Part shown: in pieces, positions 27,626 through 37,308 of the stretch
Numbering within the stretch: the stretch's first letter is position 1
Layout: each line of letters begins with the position of its first letter
Origin: an uncultured Sphingomonadaceae bacterium
GTDB lineage: Bacteria; Pseudomonadota; Alphaproteobacteria; Sphingomonadales; Sphingomonadaceae
DNA length: 64,000 bases
Reading direction: 5' to 3'
Assembly: GCA_947504025.1 (NCBI GenBank)
Contig: CANNFX010000001.1
Coordinates: forward strand, 1 to 64,000
Program-made: the position numbers and the translations under genes
Notes under the pieces: model-generated
What the model was told of the DNA's origin: nothing
Databases searched by the model: none
Seen by the model: only the letters and a program-made list of their open reading frames with translations

Positions 27626-28218
27626 CTGAAAAAGCAGTTCACCCCCGCATATAGGCTGTCGATATCGTCATCGGATTCGTCACCCAAAAACATCCCGATC
27701 CCTTCATCAGTTGCAAATTCCCGCCCGAGTGTGCTCTCGGGGATTGGTGCGATAGTATAGACTTTTCGCGCGTCTGAAATCGGTGAACCTACGCCGATAC
27801 CTTCCGGCGTTGTCGCCCGGTCAAGGTTGGTCGGCGCTCTCAAAAACCAACCGACGAGAAAACCGTTTTGAAAGTTGAGGATCACACCGTTCAGATAAGT
27901 AGTCGTTTCCATCGGGCCAGCCCCGCATTCATCGTTTCTGCTGCGACCTTCTGGCGCGCCCAATGCATCCGTCACGGCTATTTCAACGGCATCGCGAGAT
28001 GAACTGAATGGAAGTTCCACCCCGGATCGGCCGGTTGTACGAACTCCGTCGCCCGACAGTCTGATGCCGCCGGCATCTTCTGTGATCATATCGGCGGGCG
28101 CTTCCGTGCTGGTCTGCCCGGCGGGTGCCGTCCCTGGCTCAGCCGAACAGCCAGCGATCAACAGCATAGCTGCTGAAATCGAAAAAGCCGTTCGCCGCTT
28201 CTGCATCAGGACAATCAC
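27622..28218 (-). CDS. Unknown lipoprotein
   Basis: A 198-residue protein with a signal peptide and lipobox LLIAGC (Cys near residue 24), followed by a Pro/Ala/Thr linker and a domain with the segments GDGVRTTGRSGVELPF, LGAPEGRSRNDECGAG and GVILNFQNGFLVGWFL. I recognise no family. The GTG at 28218 overlaps the asd stop by four bases, matching the other junctions in this operon; an ATG at 28206 (MQKRRTAF) is equally good as a lipoprotein start. Cysteines besides the lipidated one (DECG, NCF) may form a disulfide. Confidence 0.7.
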   Translation of the reverse strand: MIVLMQKRRTAFSISAAMLLIAGCSAEPGTAPAGQTSTEAPADMITEDAGGIRLSGDGVRTTGRSGVELPFSSSRDAVEIAVTDALGAPEGRSRNDECGAGPMETTTYLNGVILNFQNGFLVGWFLRAPTNLDRATTPEGIGVGSPISDARKVYTIAPIPESTLGREFATDEGIGMFLGDESDDDIDSLYAGVNCFFR

Positions 28219-29240
28219 CCTTTCTTCAGATGCCTCCGGCCAAGCAATTCAGCGATCTGAACCGCGTTAAGCGCCGCACCTTTTCGTAGATTGTCGGAAA
28301 CGCACCACAGCGACAAGCCATTTTCAACCGTCGGATCTTCACGCACGCGGCTGATATAGGTTGCACCCTCACCCGCCGCCTCGGTTGGCGTGACATAACC
28401 GCCATCTTCGCGCTTATCGACCAGCATTATGCCGGGCGCTTCGCGCAAGATATCTTGTGCCTGTTCGGCTGACAGTTCTTGCTCGAATTCGATATTCACG
28501 CTTTCGCTGTGGCCGACGAACACCGGCACACGAACGCATGTGGCATTCATTTTTATTTTGGGATCGAGAATTTTCTTGGTTTCAACCACCATCTTCCACT
28601 CCTCTTTGGTCGAACCATCGTCGAGGAAGACATCGATATGTGGAATCACATTGAAGGCGATTTGCTTGGTAAACTGCTTGGGCTCCACGGGATCGCCAAC
28701 GAAGATCGCGCGGCTCTGTGTGAACAGTTCGTCCATACCGGCTTTGCCAGAGCCGGAAACCGACTGATAGGTCGAGACGACCACACGTTTGATCGTAGCC
28801 GCATCATGCAGGGGCTTGAGAGCGACGACCAGCTGGGCTGTCGAGCAGTTGGGGTTGGCGATGATATTCCGCTTGGAATACATGTCGATATCATCCGGGT
28901 TCACTTCCGGTACTATCAGCGGCACATCAGGGTCCATGCGGTAGAGCGAACTATTGTCGATCACCACACAGCCGGCAGCTGCAGCCTTTGGCGCATATTC
29001 CTTCGCCGGTCCGCTGCCTGCCGAGAACAAAGCGATATCCCAACCAGCCCAGTCGAAATGTTCGATGTTCTGACATTTGAGCATCTTGCCAGTGTCGCCG
29101 AATTCAACCTCGCTACCATGCGAGCGCGAGCTTGCTACAGCTGCGATCTCATCAATCGGAAACTCGCGTTCGGCAAGAATTTGCATCATCTCGCGTCCGA
29201 CATTTCCGGTCGCGCCGACGACAGCTACTCGGTAACCCAT
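28215..29240 (-). CDS. asd: Aspartate-semialdehyde dehydrogenase
   Basis: Makes aspartate semialdehyde for lysine/DAP, threonine and methionine synthesis. 341 residues from the ATG at 29240: NADP motif VGATGNVGREMM at 8-19, catalytic Cys132 in ANPNCSTAQLV, and VSTYQSVSGSGKAGMDEL. The frame extends 17 codons upstream, but the sequence there does not resemble the family. First gene of a five-gene run with four-base overlaps at every junction. Confidence 0.96.
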   Translation of the reverse strand: MGYRVAVVGATGNVGREMMQILAEREFPIDEIAAVASSRSHGSEVEFGDTGKMLKCQNIEHFDWAGWDIALFSAGSGPAKEYAPKAAAAGCVVIDNSSLYRMDPDVPLIVPEVNPDDIDMYSKRNIIANPNCSTAQLVVALKPLHDAATIKRVVVSTYQSVSGSGKAGMDELFTQSRAIFVGDPVEPKQFTKQIAFNVIPHIDVFLDDGSTKEEWKMVVETKKILDPKIKMNATCVRVPVFVGHSESVNIEFEQELSAEQAQDILREAPGIMLVDKREDGGYVTPTEAAGEGATYISRVREDPTVENGLSLWCVSDNLRKGAALNAVQIAELLGRRHLKKG

Positions 29241-29339
29241 TTCAAAACTCCGTAGTGATTGCAGCGCGGGTCTAGGCTTGCCCCGCCGCACTGCAACATA
29301 AATCCGCTTCTGTGACTAAAAGCTGCAATCAGGCCCGGC

Positions 29340-31598
29340 TTATTCAGGCGGCGTGACCCCATTGTCTTCAAGGAATCCAAAAATCGCATTCCACATGTGC
29401 GGGCTAATCTTCTCACCGGCGACCTTGTGGGTGTAACCTGGGTACAGCATCATATCGAACGGTACATTCGCGCCCTGCATCGTTGCGATCAATTCGCTAC
29501 TGTTCTCGAACACCACATTGTCATCTGCCATACCGTGGATCAGCAACATAGGATCGCTGATCTTTACAGAGTCCTCAATAGCTGCGGATTTGGCGTAAGC
29601 GTCTGCATCATCTTGGGGAGTCCCCATATATCGTTCGGTGTAGTGCGTGTCGTAAAGTTCCCAACGGGTGACCGGCGCGCCTGAGATCCCCGCCGCATAG
29701 AGGCCTGGATCGGCCTGAAGCCGTTTCAGTGTCATGTAACCGCCGTAAGACCAGCCATAGATCGCCAACTTGTCAGGATCTACATAGTCGAGTGATTTGA
29801 GGAACTCGGCGCCAACTTTCTGATCCCTGACTTCGACATCACCCATCGCACGGTAGAGCGGTTGTTCGAATTTCACGCCGCGATTGGCGCTGCCACGATT
29901 GTCGAGCACGAAATAAATGTAGCCTTTATCAACAATAGCCTGCGGCAAGGCGCCTTCCCATCCATTGTCGACGATCTGCGGGCCAGGCCCGCCATAATGA
30001 TAGATAAAGACAGGATATTGTTTCCCCGCCTCCATCTCCGGCTTTATCATCATCCAATGTAATGGCGTCCCATCATCCGCAGCCACCGTACCAAATTCAG
30101 GCATGAGGTGGCTGGCAAGGTATGGCGCATAGGGATGATCGGCGTTTAACGCATTCTCCTCGATCCAGGTCAGGTGCTTGCCGTCACTATCGGCAACATA
30201 GCTTTGTGGAGGTTGATTAGGGGATGACCTTGCCAGGAGAAGGGTCTTTCCCGCCTCATCCATCTTTGCGCTATAGGTGTACCCTGCATCGGTCAAACGC
30301 GTGACGTTGCTCGGATCATCCAGATCAAGCGCATAGACGTGCTTTTCTAATGCGCCGTCCTTCGTGCCAGAAAACGTAATTCGCCCGCTTTCTTCATCGA
30401 CGCCAACGAGGCTGGTTACCACCCAGTCCCCCTTCGTAAGTTGCGTCCAGTCACCATCGTTGAAGCGGTACAAGTGCCCGAAGCCATCGCGCTCGGACCA
30501 CCAAATAAGCGAACCGTCATCGAGAAATTTGTAATTGTCGGATAGATTAATCCAATAGTCCGCCACCGCAGCCTTTTCCGTAAACAGAACCTCGCTCTCG
30601 CCGGTGGTTGGATCAACCTTCAGCATATCAAGAACGGTCTGTGAGCGGTTCTGGCGCTGGATGTACACGGTCTTGCTATCCGGAGACCAATCAACCCGTG
30701 CGAGGTAAATGTCGCGCTCTTCGCCTAAGTCCACCTCGACACGCCCGGAGCCATCGGGATCCATAAGGAACAGCCTGACGTCCGCATTGGCCGTGCCTGC
30801 AGCAGGGTACCGCTGATCATAAACCTTGGTACCGGTTGCACCTATCGCGGCACGGGTGACGATGCCCACAGGAGCCTCATCAGCGCGTTCGACAGCGATG
30901 CGGGTATCATTCGGGGACCACCAAAAGCCAGTGGATCGACCAATTTCCTCCTGCGCGACAAATTCGGCCTCACCCCAGCGTACAGTTCCGCCTTCCTTCG
31001 GCGTAATGGGCTCTGCTTCTTCACCGACCTTACCGACCCAAAGCTGACGGTCACGCACAAAGGAGACATATTCTCCCAACTCGCTCAGTTTCGGGTTGAG
31101 TTCACTCTCCTCAGTGTCGGTCAGGCGGGTAACGGTGCCATCTAACCTGGCTAGGTACAGATCACCATCAAGCGGCACGAGAACCGACTTGCCATCCGCT
31201 GACCACTGGTAGGTAATAATGCCTTTGAGATTGCCGACTCGAGCGCGCTCGCGCTGCATCTTCTCGTCTTCTGACAGCTCGCGGCCCGAACTTAGTTTTT
31301 CGGAATCAACCAGCATGGTCCACTCACCGCTTTCCCGGTCGTAGCCCCAAAGATCGTAACGATCCTTATCGTCTTCACGGTTGCGTAGTAGCGTGAGGTA
31401 GCGGCCATCGGGCGAAAGCTTTGTTGCGCGCGGGCTGGAACCATTAAGGCCGGGGCTGCCAAACACCCGCTCGAATGTCAGCGTACCGGCTTCGGCAGTT
31501 TCTGAAGCCGTCATGCCGCTGTCCTGCGCGATGGCTGGGAGTGCAACCGAAGCAGAAACGAGCGCGGTGGAGAAAAGAGCTGATCGGATAAATCGCAT
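29340..31598 (-). CDS. S9 family dipeptidyl-peptidase IV-like, secreted
   Basis: A 752-residue exported prolyl-specific peptidase. A signal peptide (ending ALPAIAQ, near residue 25) precedes an eight-blade beta-propeller half with repeated WSPD/WSAD-type strands, then the catalytic half: GWSYGG with Ser617, Asp692 in GMADDNV and His724 in PGYTHKV. The DPP IV double Glu motif appears as QEEIG near residue 215. It would release Xaa-Pro dipeptides in the periplasm. Single gene, 99 bases from asd. Confidence 0.94.
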   Translation of the reverse strand: MRFIRSALFSTALVSASVALPAIAQDSGMTASETAEAGTLTFERVFGSPGLNGSSPRATKLSPDGRYLTLLRNREDDKDRYDLWGYDRESGEWTMLVDSEKLSSGRELSEDEKMQRERARVGNLKGIITYQWSADGKSVLVPLDGDLYLARLDGTVTRLTDTEESELNPKLSELGEYVSFVRDRQLWVGKVGEEAEPITPKEGGTVRWGEAEFVAQEEIGRSTGFWWSPNDTRIAVERADEAPVGIVTRAAIGATGTKVYDQRYPAAGTANADVRLFLMDPDGSGRVEVDLGEERDIYLARVDWSPDSKTVYIQRQNRSQTVLDMLKVDPTTGESEVLFTEKAAVADYWINLSDNYKFLDDGSLIWWSERDGFGHLYRFNDGDWTQLTKGDWVVTSLVGVDEESGRITFSGTKDGALEKHVYALDLDDPSNVTRLTDAGYTYSAKMDEAGKTLLLARSSPNQPPQSYVADSDGKHLTWIEENALNADHPYAPYLASHLMPEFGTVAADDGTPLHWMMIKPEMEAGKQYPVFIYHYGGPGPQIVDNGWEGALPQAIVDKGYIYFVLDNRGSANRGVKFEQPLYRAMGDVEVRDQKVGAEFLKSLDYVDPDKLAIYGWSYGGYMTLKRLQADPGLYAAGISGAPVTRWELYDTHYTERYMGTPQDDADAYAKSAAIEDSVKISDPMLLIHGMADDNVVFENSSELIATMQGANVPFDMMLYPGYTHKVAGEKISPHMWNAIFGFLEDNGVTPPE

Positions 31599-31691
31599 AA
31601 CAAAGTGATACCCCTGTGTTTCGTTGCAGGGAGCCTAGCGCGGCAGCCGTGTGTGGCAAGCCCAACTCGTCCGGCGACAAACATAGAAACG

Positions 31692-31723
31692 AAAAAGGGC
31701 GCCCCGGTCATCCCGGAGCGCCC
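31692..31723 (-). terminator. Intrinsic terminator after rplS
   Basis: Read on the minus strand, an 11-pair stem (GGGCGCTCCGG with CCGGGGCGCCC, one T-G pair) around a short loop is followed by TTTTT. It lies 26 bases after the rplS stop and closes the ffh-rplS operon. Confidence 0.9.
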
Positions 31724-31748
31724 TTTCAAATTCTCACTTACGAGAAAC

Positions 31749-32123
31749 TTACGCCTTAGGCGCGTTATCCCGGCGTTCCGCGATGCGGGCACGCTTACCT
31801 GTGCGGCCGCGCAGGTAGTAAAGTTTCGCACGACGCACGATACCGCGACGGATCACGGTGATCTTGTCGAGGTTCGGGGAATACAGCGGGAACACACGTT
31901 CCACGCCTTCGCCGAAGCTCATTTTACGCACGGTGAAGTTGCTGCCCATGCCGCGGTTAGACCGGGCAATCACAACGCCTTCGAAATTCTGGACACGTTC
32001 ACGTGTGCCTTCGACAACACGCACACCCACGCGGACGGTATCGCCAGCCTGGAATTCGGGAATGTCTTTCCCGTCACTAAGAGCGCCGATTGCTTCGGCC
32101 TCGAGAGTCTGGAGCAGGTTCAT
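31749..32123 (-). CDS. rplS: 50S ribosomal protein L19
   Basis: 124 residues, starting [15 protein letters not shown] and with the L19 core [31 protein letters not shown] and the arginine-rich end [25 protein letters not shown]19 sits at the interface of the two subunits. Its start overlaps the trmD stop by four bases. Last gene of the operon. Confidence 0.97.
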   Translation of the reverse strand: MNLLQTLEAEAIGALSDGKDIPEFQAGDTVRVGVRVVEGTRERVQNFEGVVIARSNRGMGSNFTVRKMSFGEGVERVFPLYSPNLDKITVIRRGIVRRAKLYYLRGRTGKRARIAERRDNAPKA

Positions 32124-32866
32124 TTACCTGGTTTCCTATTTTCACGCCGCTCGCCAGAGGCAGACTGGTCCCGAACGCCAATATAGCGTTCCCAAAGGTC
32201 CGGTCTGCGTAACCGTGTATGATCTTCCGACATGGCTTTACGCCATGCAGCGATCTTCGCATGATCCCCCGATCGCAGCACTTCAGGGATCATACGCCCG
32301 TCCCATTGCTGAGGCCGGGTGTATTGAGGATATTCAAGGAGCCCTTCTTCGAAGCTCTCCTCGGTACCACTCGAAGCCGCGCCCATTACGCCGGGAAGCA
32401 GGCGAATGCAAGCGTCGAGAATCGCCAAAGCAGCAGGTTCTCCGCCGGACAGAACGATATCGCCAAGCGAGACCTCTTCAATGTCGCGCGCTTCGAAGAT
32501 TCGCTCGTCAAATCCCTCGAACCGGCCGCATAGAATTGTGACCCCTGGCCCTGCGACAATTTCACGGATTCGCGCCTGCGTGATGGGCTTTCCGCGCGGT
32601 GTCATGGCGAGGACTGGAGCCTTTGGCTGGACACGCTGCGCATGATCCACCGCAGCGGCGAGAACATCGGGCTTGAGCACCATTCCAGCCCCGCCCCCTG
32701 CGGGGGTGCCATCGACATTGCTGTGCTTATCCGTCGCAAAGTCGCGAATCTGAACCGTATCAAGCGACCACTTCTGCTCCTCCAACGCCCGCCCGGCGAG
32801 CGACAGGCGCAGCGGCCCGGGGAACATCTCGGGATAGAGGGTAAGGATGGTTGCGGCGAAGGTCAT
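32120..32866 (-). CDS. trmD: tRNA (guanine37-N1)-methyltransferase
   Basis: Methylates G37 next to the anticodon, using SAM, to prevent frameshifting. 248 residues; starts [19 protein letters not shown], with the substrate loop [20 protein letters not shown] and the trefoil-knot SAM site [12 protein letters not shown] and [17 protein letters not shown]. The ATG at 32866 overlaps the stop of the upstream membrane-protein gene by four bases. Followed by rplS with a four-base overlap. Confidence 0.97.
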   Translation of the reverse strand: MTFAATILTLYPEMFPGPLRLSLAGRALEEQKWSLDTVQIRDFATDKHSNVDGTPAGGGAGMVLKPDVLAAAVDHAQRVQPKAPVLAMTPRGKPITQARIREIVAGPGVTILCGRFEGFDERIFEARDIEEVSLGDIVLSGGEPAALAILDACIRLLPGVMGAASSGTEESFEEGLLEYPQYTRPQQWDGRMIPEVLRSGDHAKIAAWRKAMSEDHTRLRRPDLWERYIGVRDQSASGERRENRKPGK

Positions 32867-33369
32867 TTTCTTTTGAAAAAACTCCAAACGGTTTTCCAGA
32901 AGCGCGCTTCAACAAGCATCAGCTTCGCAATCCACTCCGGCATTGCAAAATCGCGTTCTAGTGTCCTTGCATCCGCATCACGTTTGAACACCGCCTGCGC
33001 GAGTTTATAGAGCACCCACCCTTCAAAGATAATTACAAAAACAATCAATGTATTGCGTAGTTGTGCTAGATAGGGTGTCACGAATTGGTTCGCTTCTGGA
33101 ACAATGAACTGCACCGCAAACATTCCCAATCCGGAAATACCTGCTGTCCTGATAAGCCGCGCTTTGATTTCCAATTTACTTGAGAAGAAAGCGAAGTAGA
33201 TCAGCGGTAAGACAAGGCACATATCAGCCAATGCGGCCCATTCGATGCGCGGATAGGCGCGCCAGTCGACAGATGATGCAACAGACCATTCGATCGCCAG
33301 CACCAGAGGCACGACAAGCAGGAAGAAAAACTGCTCGCGAAACTGAAAGCGTGATTTAGCGATGGTCAT
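32863..33369 (-). CDS. Unknown membrane protein between nitrilase and trmD
   Basis: A 168-residue protein with four hydrophobic segments (about residues 14-31, 45-62, 73-92 and 105-124) and a basic amphipathic C-terminal end ([12 protein letters not shown]). I recognise no family. It overlaps trmD by four bases and so is translated with it. With the two genes upstream it makes up the extra block that separates rimM from trmD. Confidence 0.7.
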   Translation of the reverse strand: MTIAKSRFQFREQFFFLLVVPLVLAIEWSVASSVDWRAYPRIEWAALADMCLVLPLIYFAFFSSKLEIKARLIRTAGISGLGMFAVQFIVPEANQFVTPYLAQLRNTLIVFVIIFEGWVLYKLAQAVFKRDADARTLERDFAMPEWIAKLMLVEARFWKTVWSFFKRK

Positions 33370-33482
33370 GCGATCAATCCTTCTACTGGTTGCACCGCGA
33401 CCTTACTCGCGCCGCCGGCTCGCGCCATCATTGATTTTCATTTCTAACGCCCGGAGGCATATGGCGGCGTGTCCATTATGTG

Positions 33483-34451
33483 TCAGTCACCGGATCGGCT
33501 GTTTGGCCAAACAACTCCATCCTTTGCCTCCGTATCTACCGTTAACTCAAACACATCCGGCCGCGAATAGTGACCGTCAGTGTCCAGCGAAGCCAAACCA
33601 CCGCTGATCTCGGACAAGTCCAACTCTGCATGCAGCGTCTCTTCGCTCTCCCCCGCTTCCGCTAATACGCGGCTGTCCGGAGCAATGATCTGGCTACCGC
33701 CTTTATTGAGCGCGCCATCCGGGATTTCGTGGATCAACGCCTCGGCTTCAGCATTTCCGCCAAGTGACGCCAATCCGTCGAGCAAATCTTGTCGGTGCTG
33801 CACCAGTCCCGCGGCCAGCACGAAACAGCGGCCTTCAAACGCATAATGCCGCGAGGCGATGGAGTATGTCTCGCGCACTGTCGGCCATGCGGCGACATGC
33901 ACCGCCTCGCCCAGATTATGCATCGCCGCGCGGGCGAGCGGCATCCAATGCTCCCAACAAATCAGATTGCCGACATTGCCATAGGGCGACTGGTGAACCC
34001 CCAACGTGGAGCCATCGCCGCGCGTCCAGATCAGCCGCTCGCCATGTGTCGGCACCAGCTTGCGGTGCGGCAGTGGATCCTCGCCCGGACGCAGCAGCAG
34101 TTGATTGTTGCACAGGCTCTGTCGCACCCGCTCATGCGCTCCGATAGAGATCATCGCATCGTGGCTGTCGCATAGCTCTTGCAAGGGCAGCAGGCGCTCG
34201 TCACCAGCGATAATCGCCTGTTCCAGCATGATCTGGTGGAGCGCCTTGCTACCGGGATGATCCCACAAAGCAGCGCCGGGTGCTTCATCCAGCCACAGCG
34301 GATAACCGCCAAGAAAAGTCTCGCCAAAAGCGACAAGCTTTGCGCCAGCCTCCATCGCCTCACCCGCTAGCTTTGCAGCCTTAGCAATGCCCGCTTCGAA
34401 GTTCAGCGGGACAGGAGCGGCTTGGCAAATGGCGACAGGGAATGTGGTCAT
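33483..34451 (-). CDS. Nitrilase-family carbon-nitrogen hydrolase
   Basis: 322 residues with the full nitrilase triad: Glu44 in AFGETFLGGYP, Lys131 in HRKLVPTHGERL and Cys165 in NLICWEHWMP. The GGYP and CWEHW contexts are those of true nitrilases (nitrile to carboxylic acid) rather than amidases. The natural substrate is not predictable. It overlaps the preceding small membrane gene by four bases (ATGA) and lies inside the ffh-rpsP-rimM-trmD-rplS operon, where I would not expect it. Confidence 0.88.
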   Translation of the reverse strand: MTTFPVAICQAAPVPLNFEAGIAKAAKLAGEAMEAGAKLVAFGETFLGGYPLWLDEAPGAALWDHPGSKALHQIMLEQAIIAGDERLLPLQELCDSHDAMISIGAHERVRQSLCNNQLLLRPGEDPLPHRKLVPTHGERLIWTRGDGSTLGVHQSPYGNVGNLICWEHWMPLARAAMHNLGEAVHVAAWPTVRETYSIASRHYAFEGRCFVLAAGLVQHRQDLLDGLASLGGNAEAEALIHEIPDGALNKGGSQIIAPDSRVLAEAGESEETLHAELDLSEISGGLASLDTDGHYSRPDVFELTVDTEAKDGVVWPNSRSGD

Positions 34452-34768
34452 TCGAACACTGAAGCGCTGTTTACAGTCATTCGGTCAAGCTTTCTTGTCG
34501 CGAAGAATGCCACGGGCCAACCGATGGTGATGATTGGCAAAACGATGATAATTGCGAGCACCCACAGCTCCTCGCTCCCCATTCCACCGTTGCCAGCCAA
34601 AAGTACTATAGGGACCATAAATGCTGCTGGCCCCAATACGGCAGATAAGGTCACGCGCGTCGATGGCGCGAGGTTAGAACCCCAAAACCAGACCAACAGC
34701 ACAGCGCCGACAGTAGTCATGCCGAGAGTGACAAAGACCATAACGAGCGGAAGAATAATTTCGGTCAA
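34448..34768 (-). CDS. Unknown small membrane protein
   Basis: 106 residues, three hydrophobic segments (about 3-28, 36-58 and 68-90). No family recognised. Its stop overlaps the nitrilase ATG by four bases, and it begins 33 bases after rimM ends, so it is the first gene of the block inserted in the operon. Confidence 0.65.
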   Translation of the reverse strand: MTEIILPLVMVFVTLGMTTVGAVLLVWFWGSNLAPSTRVTLSAVLGPAAFMVPIVLLAGNGGMGSEELWVLAIIIVLPIITIGWPVAFFATRKLDRMTVNSASVFE

Positions 34769-34801
34769 CTGTCGCCCCTTAGTAACTGCAAATTTGAGTT
34801 T

Positions 34802-35287
34802 TTAGAGATAATCTTCGGAAATCACCAATCGCTCAGCGTTCCACTCGGGAACAGCTGCTGCATTCATCGGAACCATGAACTTCTTGCCGTCCGGCCGCTG
34901 GATTTCAATCACATCACCAGCGCCGAAGTTTTCGACTTCGACAATTGTTCCCACAGCTTCACCGCTATCGGTAACAACCGGCAGGCCCAGCAGGTCTGCA
35001 TGGTAATATTCGCCCTCGCCCAGTTCGGGCAGCTGCGATTTCGCAATAGTCAGGACGGTGCCGCGCATTTTTTCGGCGGTATTGCGGTCCTGCACTTCCG
35101 CAAAACGAGCGACAGCGCCGCCTTTGTTGTCATCGCGGATTTTCTTGAGCGTGAAAGCGCCCTCGTTGAAGGTCTTATAACGTTTCAACTCTGCCCAGCC
35201 TTCGCCGAACAGTTTCAAACGGACTTCGCCCGTCACACCGTGCGCGCCGGTGACGGCAGCAAGTGTGACGGGCTCGTCTTGTGTCAA
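34802..35287 (-). CDS. rimM: 16S rRNA processing protein RimM
   Basis: 161 residues. It starts VTLAAVTGAHGVTGEVRLKLF (the RimM motif), continues to the PRC-barrel half with YYHADLLGLPVVTDSGEAVGTIVEVENFGAGDVIEI. RimM helps mature the 3' domain of 16S rRNA and binds S19. It follows rpsP after a five-base gap, the canonical order. Confidence 0.96.
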   Translation of the reverse strand: MTQDEPVTLAAVTGAHGVTGEVRLKLFGEGWAELKRYKTFNEGAFTLKKIRDDNKGGAVARFAEVQDRNTAEKMRGTVLTIAKSQLPELGEGEYYHADLLGLPVVTDSGEAVGTIVEVENFGAGDVIEIQRPDGKKFMVPMNAAAVPEWNAERLVISEDYL

Positions 35288-35292
35288 AAGAC

Positions 35293-35808
35293 TTAGCCCT
35301 CAGCCTTGTCTTCGGAAGCTTCTTCAGCAGGCTTTTCTTCAGCCTTGGCTTCTTCAGCCGGTGCTTCAGTCGCTGCTTCTTCAGCCGGAGCTTCGGTCGC
35401 TACTTCTTCGACTGGCGCTTCTTCAACCGGCGCAGGAGCTGCAGCAGCTTCCTTGGCGGCTTCTTCAGCAGCAGCAGCCTTTTCAGCCTTCTCTTCAGCG
35501 CGTTCCGTGGCTTTCTCGCCAGGCTTCGCCTTGTTCGGGTTGTTGCGCGGTGCACGCTCCATGATGCCGGCAGCATCGAGGAAACGCAGAACGCGGTCCG
35601 ATGGCTGGGCGCCAACGCTAAGCCAGTAACGAATGCGATCTTCGTTCAGCTTCACGCGACCTTCGTCATCCTTAGCGAGCAACGGGTTATAGATGCCGAT
35701 CTGCTCAAGATACTTGCCGTCACGCGCACGGCGGCTGTCAGCAGCCACGATACGATAGTAAGGACGCTTCTTGGCGCCGCCACGGGACAAACGCAGTGCA
35801 ATTGCCAT
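35293..35808 (-). CDS. rpsP: 30S ribosomal protein S16 with Ala/Glu-rich tail
   Basis: The first 85 residues are standard S16 ([31 protein letters not shown]). The protein then continues to 171 residues with a low-complexity tail of Ala, Glu, Pro, Thr and Val ([11 protein letters not shown] units), about twice the family length. Similar shorter tails occur in other alphaproteobacteria. The tail DNA contains a 27-base tandem repeat. Downstream of ffh, upstream of rimM. Confidence 0.95.
   Translation of the reverse strand: MAIALRLSRGGAKKRPYYRIVAADSRRARDGKYLEQIGIYNPLLAKDDEGRVKLNEDRIRYWLSVGAQPSDRVLRFLDAAGIMERAPRNNPNKAKPGEKATERAEEKAEKAAAAEEAAKEAAAAPAPVEEAPVEEVATEAPAEEAATEAPAEEAKAEEKPAEEASEDKAEG
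35348..35401 (-). repeat. 27-base tandem repeat in the S16 tail
   Basis: Two adjacent 27-base units (35348-35374 and 35375-35401), differing at two positions, each coding for about nine residues of the Ala/Glu tail. Weaker copies follow. Being a whole number of codons, copy-number change would keep the frame. Confidence 0.75.
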
Positions 35809-35841
35809 ATTAAATTACCTTCCGAGTATAAACTATTGAAA

Positions 35842-37308
35842 TCATTTCTTATCGAGTAAATTTTGTAGATCGGGTGGGATGTCACCGCCGGGGCCTCCGA
35901 GGCCGCCCATACCGCCGCCACCCATACCGCCGGGCCCGCCAAGGCCGGGCATAGCGCCGCCCATCCCGCCTTTTCCGAACATCGAAGCCAGCCCCTTGAG
36001 GCCGCCCATCTTCTTAATCTGCTTCATTGCGCGGGACATTTCCTGATGCATTTTCAGCAACCGGTTTACGTCCTGCACCTTAAGGCCCGAACCTGCCGCA
36101 ACGCGCTTCTTACGCTTGGCGTTGAGCAGCGCTGGGTTGGAGCGTTCCTTTGGCGTCATGGAGCCAACAATCGCGTCCATATGGACGAGCACCTTGTCAT
36201 CCATGTCCGAATTTGCGAGCGCGGCTTTGGCTTTCTTCATGCCTGGCATCATGCCAGCGAGCATGCCGAGGCCGCCCATCTGGTTCATCTGCCGCAGCTG
36301 CATCCGCAAATCATTGAGGTCGAACTGACCTTTTGACATGCGCTCAGCGAGCTTGTCCGCCTCGTCCTTATCGATCGTGGCCGCAGCCTTCTCGACGATG
36401 GAGACGACGTCGCCCATGCCGAGGATGCGGCCAGCAACGCGGCCTGGCTGGAATGCTTCAAGAGCATCCAGTTTTTCACCTGTACCCGCAAATTTGATCG
36501 GCTTGCCGGTAACCGCACGCATCGAAAGTGCTGCACCGCCGCGGGCATCACCATCCATGCGGGTCAGTACAACGCCGGTAACATCTACTTCGCCGCTGAA
36601 GCTCTGCGCGACATTCACCGCGTCCTGCCCGGTCAGCGAGTCGACGACCAACAACACTTCGGTCGGCGCAGAGATCGAGGCGACCGCCTTCATCTCGGCC
36701 ATCAGGGCTTCATCGACATGGAGGCGGCCCGCAGTATCGAGCAGCAGCACATCTGAATTGTTCAGCTTGGCAGCCTGCATCGCACGAGTGGCGATTTCGG
36801 TCGGCTGCTGGCCTTCAATGACAGGGAGCGTCGCAACATCGACCTGCTCACCCAAAATGGCGAGCTGTTCTTGTGCGGCCGGGCGATTAACATCGAGCGA
36901 GGCCATCATGGCCTTCTTGCCGTGCTTCTCGCGGATAAACTTTCCGAGCTTGGCCGTCGTGGTGGTCTTACCGGAACCCTGTAGGCCGACCATCATGATC
37001 ACAACCGGCGGCTTGGCTTCTAAGTCGAGCCCTTCGGCCTCTTCGCCGCCGAGCATTTCGACAAGTTCGTCATTGACGATTTTGACGACTTGCTGACCCG
37101 GCGTAACCGAACGCAGAACGTCTTGACCAATAGATTTTTCAGTTACGGCATCGATGAAGCGGCGGACAACCGGCAACGCCACATCGGCTTCGAGAAGCGC
37201 AATCCGCACTTCACGCATGGCATCGCGCACGTCCTGCTCACGCAACGCACCGCGCCCGCGCAGCTTGTCGAAAACACCGCCGAGGCGATCTGACAAGTTA
37301 TCGAACAT
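35842..37308 (-). CDS. ffh: Signal recognition particle protein Ffh
   Basis: Binds signal peptides of nascent inner-membrane proteins and delivers them to FtsY. 488 residues: N domain, GTPase domain with GLQGSGKTTT at 108-117 and DTAGR, and the methionine-rich M domain with the RNA-binding SGLKVQDVNRLLKMHQEM. The C-terminus is a Gly/Met/Pro-rich run, common in this group. The ATG at 37308 has AGGAG eight bases upstream; the frame is open 12 codons further. First gene of the operon. Confidence 0.96.
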   Translation of the reverse strand: MFDNLSDRLGGVFDKLRGRGALREQDVRDAMREVRIALLEADVALPVVRRFIDAVTEKSIGQDVLRSVTPGQQVVKIVNDELVEMLGGEEAEGLDLEAKPPVVIMMVGLQGSGKTTTTAKLGKFIREKHGKKAMMASLDVNRPAAQEQLAILGEQVDVATLPVIEGQQPTEIATRAMQAAKLNNSDVLLLDTAGRLHVDEALMAEMKAVASISAPTEVLLVVDSLTGQDAVNVAQSFSGEVDVTGVVLTRMDGDARGGAALSMRAVTGKPIKFAGTGEKLDALEAFQPGRVAGRILGMGDVVSIVEKAAATIDKDEADKLAERMSKGQFDLNDLRMQLRQMNQMGGLGMLAGMMPGMKKAKAALANSDMDDKVLVHMDAIVGSMTPKERSNPALLNAKRKKRVAAGSGLKVQDVNRLLKMHQEMSRAMKQIKKMGGLKGLASMFGKGGMGGAMPGLGGPGGMGGGGMGGLGGPGGDIPPDLQNLLDKK

